A stretch of DNA of 64,000 bases from Marinobacterium zhoushanense (GTDB lineage Bacteria; Pseudomonadota; Gammaproteobacteria; Pseudomonadales; Balneatricaceae), in the NCBI RefSeq assembly GCF_014641945.1, contig NZ_BMIJ01000010.1, positions 1 to 64,000 on the forward strand, in the 5' to 3' direction. A program made the translations under genes and the position numbers. Of this stretch, positions 26,308-33,617 are shown piece after piece; within the stretch, counting starts at the first letter, position 1, and each line of letters opens with the position of its first letter. Below the pieces are notes generated by a model. That model was given only the letters and a program-made list of their open reading frames with translations. It had not been told where the DNA came from and ran no database searches.

Positions 26308-27003
26308 ATGTCTGCATCAAAACGCGTGTTGATCGTTGACGACGAAGCGCCGATCCGAGAGATGATTGCGGTCGCTCTGGAGATGGCCGGTTACGAATGC
26401 ATGGAAGCGGAAAACGCCCAGGCAGCACATTCGCTGATTCTGGACCAGAAACCGGACATGGTGCTGCTGGATTGGATGATGCCCGGCACCAGCGGTATCG
26501 AGTTCGCCCGTCGCCTGCGCAAGGATGAGGTCACCGCCGATGTACCCGTGATCATGCTCACCGCCAAGGTCGACGAAGACAACAAGATCAAGGGACTGGA
26601 AGCCGGTGTCGACGACTACATCATCAAGCCCTTCTCGCCGCGCGAGCTGGTGGCACGTTTGAAAGCGGTGCTGCGCCGGGCGACCCCCAAGGGTGTCGAG
26701 GAACCGGTAACCGTCGATGGCCTGACCCTGGACCCGGTCTCCCACCGGGTGACCGCAGACGGCCGTCCGGTGGAGCTGGGGCCGACAGAATTTCGCCTGC
26801 TGCAGTTTTTCATGACCCATCAGGATAGGGCATACTCTCGCAGCCAGCTGCTCGACATGGTGTGGGGCGGCAACGTCTACGTGGAGGAGCGTACCGTCGA
26901 TGTCCATATCCGTCGTCTGCGCAAAGCGCTCGGTGAACGCCACGACTACCTGGTCCAGACAGTCCGCGGCACCGGGTATCGTTTTTCCGCCCAGGTCGCC
27001 TGA
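26308..27003 (+). CDS. phoB: Phosphate response regulator PhoB
   Basis: 231 aa, OmpR-family regulator. Receiver domain: acidic pair DDE at about 11-13, phospho-acceptor Asp in MVLLDWMMPG near residue 54, Lys in IIKPFSPREL near 105. Winged-helix DNA-binding domain at about 130-230 with LGPTEFRLLQFFMTH and VDVHIRRLRKAL. It activates genes with Pho boxes, three of which are in this window. Confidence 0.97.
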   Translation: MSASKRVLIVDDEAPIREMIAVALEMAGYECMEAENAQAAHSLILDQKPDMVLLDWMMPGTSGIEFARRLRKDEVTADVPVIMLTAKVDEDNKIKGLEAGVDDYIIKPFSPRELVARLKAVLRRATPKGVEEPVTVDGLTLDPVSHRVTADGRPVELGPTEFRLLQFFMTHQDRAYSRSQLLDMVWGGNVYVEERTVDVHIRRLRKALGERHDYLVQTVRGTGYRFSAQVA

Positions 27004-27037
27004 CCAGCGGCTAGCGGATCGAGCGTAAAGGGATAGT

Positions 27038-28348
27038 ATGCGTCGTTCGCGCCACTCCATGACCTACGCCTTGCTTGCCTATGCCGGCGCCGGCTTCCTG
27101 TTGGGCCTGCTGTTTGCCTACCCCGGCTGGGGATTAGCGGCCGGTGTCGGTATCTGGGCCTGCCTGCAGATCAGGCAGTACAACCTGCTGATGACCTGGT
27201 TACAGCGTGAGGACCAGAGTGAACCTCCAGAGAGCCGGGGCGCCTGGGGCGAACTGCTGGATGAGCTGGCGCGTCACCAGAAACATGCACAGACACGGGA
27301 ACAGCAGCTGAAATCGGTTATCGCCCGCTTTCAGCAATCCACTGCCGCGCTCGACGACGCCATCATCATCGTCGATAGCCACAACAGTCTTGAGTGGTGG
27401 AACAGTACCGCCAACACCCTGCTGGGTCTACAGCCAGGTGATCGCGGCAAGCCGCTGCTCAATCTGATACGCGACCCCCGCTTCGTGCGCTACTACCGCA
27501 AGAGCAATTATCAGGAGCCGCTGCAACTACTCTCACCGGTCAATCCCGACATCCACCTGCAGTACCAGATCAGCCGCTTCGGCGAAGGGGACAGGGTACT
27601 GGTGGCACGCGACATTACCCGCCTGGTGAAACTGGAACAGACCCGCCAGGATTTCGTCGCCAACGCCTCCCACGAACTGCGCACACCGCTGACCGTGATC
27701 CGTGGCTATCTGGAGACCTTCCTCGACCAGGAGCTACCGCGTCCACTGCAACGCGCACTGTCACAGATGCAGCAGCAGGCCAAGCGCATGGAGAGCCTGG
27801 TGGCAGACCTGTTGTTGCTGTCGCGGCTTGAATCGACCCAGCAGATCAGCGATGAGCACCCGATCCGCATTCGCTCGCTGATCGAACAGATCGCACTCGA
27901 TGCCCGCGACCTGTCGGCCGAACGCGGCCACCAGTTCCACCTCGACATCGATACCGAGTATGACCTTGTAGGGCAGGAACTGGAGCTGCAGAGTGCCTTC
28001 TCCAACCTGGTATTCAACGCGGTGCGATACACGCCGGGGCCCGGCGAGATCGAGATAAGCTGGAAAGTGGATATCCGCGGAGGCCATTTCTCGGTACGGG
28101 ATAACGGCATCGGCATAGATCCCGCGCACATCCCGCGCCTGACCGAACGCTTCTACCGTGTCGACGAGAGCCGCTCATCCGCCAGCGGTGGCACCGGACT
28201 GGGCCTGGCCATTGTCAAACATGTGCTGATGCGCCACGGCGCCCAGCTCACCATCGAGAGCCGCAGCGGCAAGGGCAGCACCTTCAGCTGCCACTTCCCG
28301 CCGGATATGCTGCGCCGCCTGGAACAACAGGACAGCGTTACCGCCTGA
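27038..28348 (+). CDS. phoR: Phosphate sensor histidine kinase PhoR
   Basis: 436 aa. Two closely spaced membrane helices at the N-terminus (about 8-45), a short linker, a PAS domain (about 95-200, LDDAIIIVDSHNSLEWWN), then the H-box FVANASHELRTPLTVIRGY (phospho-acceptor His near 218), the N-box (NLVFNAVRYTPG), G1 DNGIGID and G2 GGTGLGLAIVKH. Domain order is that of gammaproteobacterial PhoR. It lies 34 bp after phoB and is convergent with cysZ 6 bp away. Confidence 0.96.
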   Translation: MRRSRHSMTYALLAYAGAGFLLGLLFAYPGWGLAAGVGIWACLQIRQYNLLMTWLQREDQSEPPESRGAWGELLDELARHQKHAQTREQQLKSVIARFQQSTAALDDAIIIVDSHNSLEWWNSTANTLLGLQPGDRGKPLLNLIRDPRFVRYYRKSNYQEPLQLLSPVNPDIHLQYQISRFGEGDRVLVARDITRLVKLEQTRQDFVANASHELRTPLTVIRGYLETFLDQELPRPLQRALSQMQQQAKRMESLVADLLLLSRLESTQQISDEHPIRIRSLIEQIALDARDLSAERGHQFHLDIDTEYDLVGQELELQSAFSNLVFNAVRYTPGPGEIEISWKVDIRGGHFSVRDNGIGIDPAHIPRLTERFYRVDESRSSASGGTGLGLAIVKHVLMRHGAQLTIESRSGKGSTFSCHFPPDMLRRLEQQDSVTA

Positions 28349-28354
28349 AGGTTG

Positions 28355-29143
28355 TTAGCGGCGCACGATCTCGCCACCGGCGTTGATCATCCGTTCGCCA
28401 CCATTGTCACCGGCATACTCCTCAACCCAGTAGATCGTCGCGCCAACCACCGCCGCCGGCATGATGATCAGGTTGAGCAGCGGCACCAGCATGCCGAACT
28501 GCACCAGCGAACCAAACCCCACCGCGGTAAAGCGGTGCGACTTCAGCAGGCCTTTCATATCGGCAAAGCTGACCCTGTTGTTGTCCATCGGATAGTCACA
28601 ATACTGGATCGCCATCATCCAGGCACCGAACAGGAACCAGATCACCGGCATCGCCAGATTGATCAGCGGGATAAAGCTGAGAATCAGCAGAAACAGGACA
28701 CGGGGCAGATAGTAAAGCAGTTTCGCCACCTCGCGGTGTAGCGCTCGCGGTATCATCTTGACCACCTCGCCCCAGCCCTCGTTACCCAGAGGGTCGCCGC
28801 GCAGCTGCCGCTCCACCTTCTCGGCCAGGAAGCCATTGAACGGTGCGGCAATAAAGTTGGCGACGATGGAGAAGCCGTAATAGACCAGCACCAGCACCAG
28901 CAGCGCGAACAGTGGCCAGAGGATGTAGCGTAGAAAATCCAGCCACTGCCAGTCCGGCAGCCAGGCGTTCATCAGATAGTCGATCCAGCCGCCGAACTGG
29001 CTCGCCAGCAGCCAGATCGCCCCGCTGAACAGCAGGATATTGATCAGCAGCGGCACCACCACGAAACTGCGAATGCCGGGCTGCGGCAGCATCGCCAGCC
29101 CGCGCAGAAAATAGCCGGAGCCCCTGATCGGGTTACCCTTCAT
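28355..29143 (-). CDS. cysZ: Sulfate transporter CysZ
   Basis: 262 aa, EI24/CysZ family. Four main hydrophobic segments and the family motifs are visible: GSGYFLRGLAMLPQPGIRSFVVVPLLIN at the N-terminus (shown here only as a region, residues 9-36), NFIAAPFNGFLAEKVE near 115 and the C-terminal IWFLFGAWMMAIQYCDYP. It mediates sulfate uptake for cysteine synthesis. It lies 9 bp downstream of a small two-helix membrane protein gene. Confidence 0.92.
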   Translation of the reverse strand: MKGNPIRGSGYFLRGLAMLPQPGIRSFVVVPLLINILLFSGAIWLLASQFGGWIDYLMNAWLPDWQWLDFLRYILWPLFALLVLVLVYYGFSIVANFIAAPFNGFLAEKVERQLRGDPLGNEGWGEVVKMIPRALHREVAKLLYYLPRVLFLLILSFIPLINLAMPVIWFLFGAWMMAIQYCDYPMDNNRVSFADMKGLLKSHRFTAVGFGSLVQFGMLVPLLNLIIMPAAVVGATIYWVEEYAGDNGGERMINAGGEIVRR

Positions 29144-29152
29144 AGCTCCTCC

Positions 29153-29380
29153 CTATGCCATAAAATAGAAAGCGAAGCGGATCACCACGGCAATCAGCAT
29201 CAACGTCAAGCCAATGCGGTTGATTCTGAACTCCAGCGGTGTAAAGCTGATCAGCGGCTGCCAGAACCTCAGTACCGCTTGCCAATCCTGGGTGCGTTTG
29301 ACGTAGAGCCCCAGTGAGGTCAGAAATACCAGCAGCCCGCCCCAGAACAGAAACGGCTCAATAATGGCCAGATAGATCAT
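29153..29380 (-). CDS. Small two-helix membrane protein upstream of cysZ
   Basis: 75 aa from the ATG at 29380, which has AAGGA 5-6 nt upstream; a TTG at 29410 would add 10 residues. Two hydrophobic helices (residues about 5-25 and 52-73) flank a short polar loop with Arg, Lys and Trp. I recognise no family. It ends 9 bp before cysZ on the same strand, so the two are probably cotranscribed and it could be an accessory of CysZ; that is inference only. Confidence 0.6.
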   Translation of the reverse strand: MIYLAIIEPFLFWGGLLVFLTSLGLYVKRTQDWQAVLRFWQPLISFTPLEFRINRIGLTLMLIAVVIRFAFYFMA

Positions 29381-29460
29381 CGGAATCCTTCTCGCGAGAT
29401 AGATAGACAAGTGCCGGACGCACCAGCCGTGGCCCGGTAATTCAGTTGACGGAGAGTAAC

Positions 29461-30402
29461 ATGAAAGCGATTCGACTCCATGCCTTTGGCGGTCCGGACA
29501 ACCTCAGCCTCGACGAAGTCGCCCCCCCTGTAGCCGCACGTGGCGAGGTGCTGATCCGCAACCGGGCGGCGGGTGTAAACCCGATCGACTGGAAGACCTG
29601 CTCCGGAGGCGGGGCCAGCGCATTTATTGGCGAGCTACCCTACATTCCAGGCTGGGAGTGCGCCGGCACGGTAGAAGCGGTGGGTGAGGGTGTCAGCGAT
29701 TTCAGCGTCGGCGACGAGGTGTTCGGCTTCCTGCGCTTTCCCGAGGCCGCCGGCTGCTATGCCGAGTCGGTCTGCGCACCGGCCAATCAGATCGCCAAGC
29801 GGCCCGCGGCTCTCGAGGTCAACGCCGCAGCAGGGCTGGGCTTGGCCGGACTGACCGCCTGGCAGGCCCTGCATGACAAGGCTGGGGTTCAGGCCGGACA
29901 GCGGGTGCTGGTCCTGGCCGCGGCGGGCGGCGTCGGCCACCTGGCGGTACAGCTGGCCAAAGCGGCCGGGGCCTACGTGATCGGTACGGCATCTGCCGAC
30001 AACCAGGCCTTTATCGCGTCGCTGGGCTGTGACGAGTGCATCGACTACACCAGCGCCAATCTGTCGGTCAGCCTGCGCGATGTGGATATCATCATCGATG
30101 GTGTGGGCGGTGCTACGGCAATCGAGGCGTTGGGCTGCCTGAAGCCCGGCGGGCTGATGGTGACCCTGCCATCGGTAACGGCAGCCGAGGTCGCGGAAGC
30201 GGGCGAGAGGGGAGGTTATCGGGTACTGGGAATCCGTGTTGAGCCCAACGGTACCGAACTTGCCGAACTCGCTGCCCTGTACTCGGCCGGCCAGCTCACC
30301 CTGAGTCTGGCGCAGACACTGCCTCTGGCCGAAGCCGGGCGGGCGCACCAGCTCAGCGCCAGTGGCCATCAACGCGGCAAACTGGTGCTGACTGTTGCTT
30401 AA
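29461..30402 (+). CDS. NADP-dependent quinone oxidoreductase-like zinc-free MDR
   Basis: 313 aa from the ATG at 29461 with GGAG upstream. Medium-chain dehydrogenase/reductase: N-terminal GroES-like fold (MKAIRLHAFGGPDNL, AAGVNPIDWKT) and Rossmann domain with AAAGGVGHLAVQLAKAAGA near 145-165. The zinc-ligand residues of alcohol dehydrogenases are missing, so it is in the quinone oxidoreductase/zeta-crystallin branch. Physiological substrate unknown. It is divergent from the small protein and cysZ genes. Confidence 0.85.
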   Translation: MKAIRLHAFGGPDNLSLDEVAPPVAARGEVLIRNRAAGVNPIDWKTCSGGGASAFIGELPYIPGWECAGTVEAVGEGVSDFSVGDEVFGFLRFPEAAGCYAESVCAPANQIAKRPAALEVNAAAGLGLAGLTAWQALHDKAGVQAGQRVLVLAAAGGVGHLAVQLAKAAGAYVIGTASADNQAFIASLGCDECIDYTSANLSVSLRDVDIIIDGVGGATAIEALGCLKPGGLMVTLPSVTAAEVAEAGERGGYRVLGIRVEPNGTELAELAALYSAGQLTLSLAQTLPLAEAGRAHQLSASGHQRGKLVLTVA

Positions 30403-30419
30403 GCGCTATCCCTCAAGCC

Positions 30420-30887
30420 CTATTGCCCGGTGGCCAGTCTACCGGGCACGGCCGCCTCGCTGGAGGAGCAGAACAGCTGCTGCTGACGCATCAGCAGGCG
30501 GCAACCCTCACCGCGAATATCCCGCCCCCAGCAGCTTTGCCGCGCCCAGTTTTTATCCTCTTCACTGAGCTCCTCATTAAACGCCGGCACACCCTGGCAA
30601 AACGCCGGATTGACGCTGGAGCTGTCCAGGCACGCCTTGAGGAACTTGCCGTAGCGCACTGTGCACTCGAAACCGGTGCACTGGGTATCGAAATCGCTCA
30701 GTGCCTTGTCCAGGCAGGCCTGCTGGTCGTGATTACGCCCAAACTCGATACCGGCGGCGTGGAAGCGCTGCGCGTCTGCAGCCCGCTGCTGGTTGAACTC
30801 AGCGACGAACCTATCCCGGTTCAGCCACAGATAACCGCCACCCACTACAGCGATCGCCAGCAGTGCCAGCATGACTTTTTTTAACAT
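30420..30887 (-). CDS. Cysteine-rich exported protein of unknown function
   Basis: 155 aa. An N-terminal hydrophobic segment (residues 4-23) with two preceding lysines is a signal anchor or signal peptide. The rest is soluble with nine cysteines at irregular spacing (for example QACLDKAL, TQCTGFEC, SCWGRDIRGEGC), suggesting disulfides in the periplasm. I do not recognise the family. It is the third gene after DUF416 and a small membrane protein, 18 bp downstream, probably one operon. Confidence 0.7.
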   Translation of the reverse strand: MLKKVMLALLAIAVVGGGYLWLNRDRFVAEFNQQRAADAQRFHAAGIEFGRNHDQQACLDKALSDFDTQCTGFECTVRYGKFLKACLDSSSVNPAFCQGVPAFNEELSEEDKNWARQSCWGRDIRGEGCRLLMRQQQLFCSSSEAAVPGRLATGQ

Positions 30888-30905
30888 AGGGTAACTCCGA
30901 ACAGT

Positions 30906-31175
30906 TCAGCTGCGGCCGCGGTACAACCCGACCAGGCAGAACAACAGTCCCAATACGGACAGCAGCATGCCGCCGTTGACCAGTACCGGATGGCGTTGCA
31001 TGAAGGGAACGAAGGGCAGTGTGCCAGACTGGGCACTGTCGATACAGAGACGTTCGACATAGTTCCAGGCACCGCCGGCATCCAGACAGGCATCCACGTC
31101 CGCCTGCTCCATCATATATCCGGCCATCAATCCCAGCGGCGGTAAAATCAGCAGTAACAGTCCCAGCTTCAACAT
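30906..31175 (-). CDS. Small membrane protein of unknown function
   Basis: 89 aa. Two membrane helices (about 3-22 and 66-85) and a loop with two cysteines (ACLDAGGAW and RLCIDSA), which could form one disulfide outside the cytoplasm. The ATG shares one base with the DUF416 stop codon (TGATG), so translation is coupled. No family recognised. Base composition is like its neighbours. Confidence 0.7.
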   Translation of the reverse strand: MLKLGLLLLILPPLGLMAGYMMEQADVDACLDAGGAWNYVERLCIDSAQSGTLPFVPFMQRHPVLVNGGMLLSVLGLLFCLVGLYRGRS

Positions 31176-31783
31176 CAGGAGTCGTCACCGCTGATGCCGA
31201 TATTGCTGACACCCTCGTTCTCCGCCAGTGTGCGCAGATCGCGGATAAACGCGGCGTCGGCTTTGCCTTGAGCCTGCAAACGCTCCAGCAACTCCTCGCG
31301 GAACGCATCCTCATCCAGCATCAGATCGTGGGTGTTGATAAAACGCACCAGCTCTTCGTCAGACATCTGGTCGTTGGCGGCGGTGACCTCGATGAAATTG
31401 GCCACGCACTCGTGCGACAGGTTGGCCACACCGGCGGCTTCGGCAGCGTCACCCTCAAGCAGGCAGGTCAGCGTCGAGTACAGGGCGACGGCGGCATCGT
31501 AGGCGGGCATCGCCCCGTACATGTCGAACTCGTCCAGATTCGGGATGTTGGCCTCGACATTATCGAGCTGCACCTCGGCGTTGATCCTGGCGCCGGTGCC
31601 GGCCAGCTGGTTCCAAACCCCATCGAGTATCCCGCGCAGTTGCTGGTGGTCGCCAAAGCCAACCAAGCGCGAGAACAACTGATAGTTGGGAAACATCCGC
31701 TCGCTCAAGGCGGCGCTGAAAGCGACCAGTTGCCAGCTTTGCAGCCCCTCAAGCTGTTTGTCCAACTGAATCAGTTCCGTCAT
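31175..31783 (-). CDS. DUF416 family protein (YjaG-like)
   Basis: 202 aa, soluble, all-helical. It matches the DUF416/YjaG family in length and in features such as LQSWQLVAFSAALSERMFPNY at residues 14-34 and MPAYDAAVALYSTL near 100. Function unknown; E. coli yjaG lies next to hupA. Here it heads a three-gene cluster with two small exported or membrane proteins and overlaps the next gene by one base. Confidence 0.85.
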   Translation of the reverse strand: MTELIQLDKQLEGLQSWQLVAFSAALSERMFPNYQLFSRLVGFGDHQQLRGILDGVWNQLAGTGARINAEVQLDNVEANIPNLDEFDMYGAMPAYDAAVALYSTLTCLLEGDAAEAAGVANLSHECVANFIEVTAANDQMSDEELVRFINTHDLMLDEDAFREELLERLQAQGKADAAFIRDLRTLAENEGVSNIGISGDDS

Positions 31784-32048
31784 TCGCTCTCTCCGCAGAA
31801 TTCGTTACGTCTAGCCGGTTATTGTACGTCCTGATTCGCCGCAGCTGTAGGGAAATGCACCCAAGGCAGCACAATCAGATCAAAATATCGTTCATATGTG
31901 TCGGTTATCCTTACACGATGTACCTCCCGCACCCTATTGGTAAAGCAGGAGTTACAACATGTTAGTATGGTTTTAACTTGAGAAAGCCGGCTTACGCCGA
32001 CGACTGTCGCCATTGGCGGCGATCCCAACCTTATCAAGCAGGTGAAAA
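31784..32048. other. Intergenic region between DUF416 and LOG genes
   Basis: 265 bp between divergent genes. It should hold promoters in both directions, but no clear consensus -35/-10 pair was found. A hairpin-forming stretch (CGGCTTACGCCG, then GTCGCCATTGGCGGC) lies near 31988-32025 before the LOG gene. A five-codon ATG with a good SD (31959) precedes it and is treated as chance. Confidence 0.5.
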
Positions 32049-32630
32049 ATGGCTTCTACCCTCTGCGTATTCTGTGGCTCCAGCGACGGCACCCAACCCG
32101 CATACCGCGACCAGGCCTATGCCTTGGGCGCAGCCCTGGTCAAGCAGGGCAGTGCACTGGTTTACGGCGGTGGCTCCATCGGCTTGATGGGCGCGGTTGC
32201 CGATGGGGTCATGGACAGCGGCGGCAAGGCTACCGGCGTTATCCCCGAAAGCCTGTTCAAGGCGGAGGTCGCGCATCAGGGACTGACCTCGCTGGAGGTC
32301 GTACCCGACATGCATGCGCGCAAGGCGAGAATGGCCGAGCTAGCCGACGCCTTTGTCGCCCTGCCTGGAGGTATCGGCACTTTCGAAGAGCTGTTCGAAG
32401 TCTGGACCTGGGCCCAGCTCGGCTACCACGATAAACCGATCGGGCTACTTAACCTGGATGGCTTCTACGATCCGCTGCTGGCATTCCTCGGCCACACCGA
32501 GGAGCAGGGCTTTATCCGCTCACGCTGTCGTGAACTGCTCTGGGTCGAGCAGGATATCGCCGGCTTGCTGGCACGCATCAATCGGGGTATTGAATTGGGC
32601 TCGGTCAAGTGGGATCCGGAAAAGATCTAA
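32049..32630 (+). CDS. LOG family nucleotide 5'-monophosphate phosphoribohydrolase-like protein
   Basis: 193 aa, TIGR00730/LOG Rossmann-fold family. The signature PGGIGTFEEL is at about residues 104-113, preceded by VYGGGSIGLMGAVADG and MHARKARM with the catalytic Arg. Members cleave AMP-type nucleotides or cytokinin riboside monophosphates to base and ribose 5-phosphate. The substrate in this organism cannot be read from sequence. It is followed by the PhnD-like gene 75 bp later. Confidence 0.9.
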   Translation: MASTLCVFCGSSDGTQPAYRDQAYALGAALVKQGSALVYGGGSIGLMGAVADGVMDSGGKATGVIPESLFKAEVAHQGLTSLEVVPDMHARKARMAELADAFVALPGGIGTFEELFEVWTWAQLGYHDKPIGLLNLDGFYDPLLAFLGHTEEQGFIRSRCRELLWVEQDIAGLLARINRGIELGSVKWDPEKI

Positions 32631-32705
32631 GCCTTGATTTGCTGGCTGGCAATCAATGGCAGCTTCTCGTACTCTGCTAGGCTGCATAATCATATTGATC
32701 CTAAA

Positions 32706-33617
32706 ATGTCCCGGCTGCTCACATTCTTGCTGACACAGGCTGTCCAATATCTGACGCTGGCAACCCTGCTGCTGTCGGCATCTGTTAGCGCCCAACCGCT
32801 GGTGCTTGCTCAGATCAGCGAGCGGCCAAAGAAGGATTATGCCGAGCTGCGCCCCATGGCCAGTTATATAGCCGACCAGCTGAGCGAGTTCGGCTTCGAT
32901 GGCGCCGAAGTCAGGCTGTTCCGCACTGCCGACGAGTTAATAGCGGCGATACGTGCGGGAGAGGTGCACTGGGTAACAGAAACCCCCTATACCACCGCAC
33001 GCCTGGTTCAGGAAACCGGTTCACGCGCCCTGGTCAAGAAGTGGAAAAATGGCCAGCGCCAATACCAGACCCTGATCTATACCCGCGAGGGATCCGGGAT
33101 CAAGGAGCTGGCCGACCTGGTCAACCGGCAGATCGCCTTCGAACACCCCTATTCGTTCAGCAGTTACTACCTGCCCAAGCGTATCCTCGAACGCTCCGGA
33201 TTCACTCTGAGCCCGCTGCACAAGGCGACAGAGCTTCCGCCCAGCGGCACTATCGGCTATCTGTTCAGCCGCAACGAGAAGAACAACGCCCTCTGGGTGG
33301 ACAAGGCGATAGTCGCGGCAGGCGCGCTTAACGACGGCGACTGGAACAACCCCGACCGCGTGCCTCCCACTATTCGCCAACGCCTGCGGATCATATACCG
33401 CTCACCCTTTTATCCACGTGCATTCGAGACCGCCACACCGGCCCTGCCGCCGGATGCGGCCCAGCGCCTGCAGCAGTTGTTGCTAACCCTCGATCGCGCG
33501 AGCCACAGTGCACTACTGGAACGCTACGAGCACACCGAAGCCTTCGCACCGATTGAACCCACTGACCTCCAGCTGTTACATGACATGGTGGTCGATACAG
33601 GCGGTGCCAAGCGATGA
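32706..33617 (+). CDS. PhnD-type periplasmic binding protein
   Basis: 303 aa from the ATG at 32706 (MSRLLTFLLTQ), with a signal peptide ending near ASVSAQP. The fold is a phosphate/phosphonate-binding-protein-like domain (PF12974 type): LRPMASYIADQL, GEVHWVTETPYTTARLV, the hinge NRQIAFEHPYSFSSYYLPK and a C-terminal GYLFSRNEKN. No transporter genes are near. Its stop overlaps the start of a GGDEF-EAL membrane protein (ATGA), which suggests that it serves as the ligand-sensing partner of that enzyme. Confidence 0.8.
   Translation: MSRLLTFLLTQAVQYLTLATLLLSASVSAQPLVLAQISERPKKDYAELRPMASYIADQLSEFGFDGAEVRLFRTADELIAAIRAGEVHWVTETPYTTARLVQETGSRALVKKWKNGQRQYQTLIYTREGSGIKELADLVNRQIAFEHPYSFSSYYLPKRILERSGFTLSPLHKATELPPSGTIGYLFSRNEKNNALWVDKAIVAAGALNDGDWNNPDRVPPTIRQRLRIIYRSPFYPRAFETATPALPPDAAQRLQQLLLTLDRASHSALLERYEHTEAFAPIEPTDLQLLHDMVVDTGGAKR

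Noticed and set aside
31959..31976. Five-codon ATG (MLVWF) with AGGAG before the LOG gene as a leader peptide
   Set aside because: Too short to support; no attenuator-like pair of alternative hairpins with a T run.
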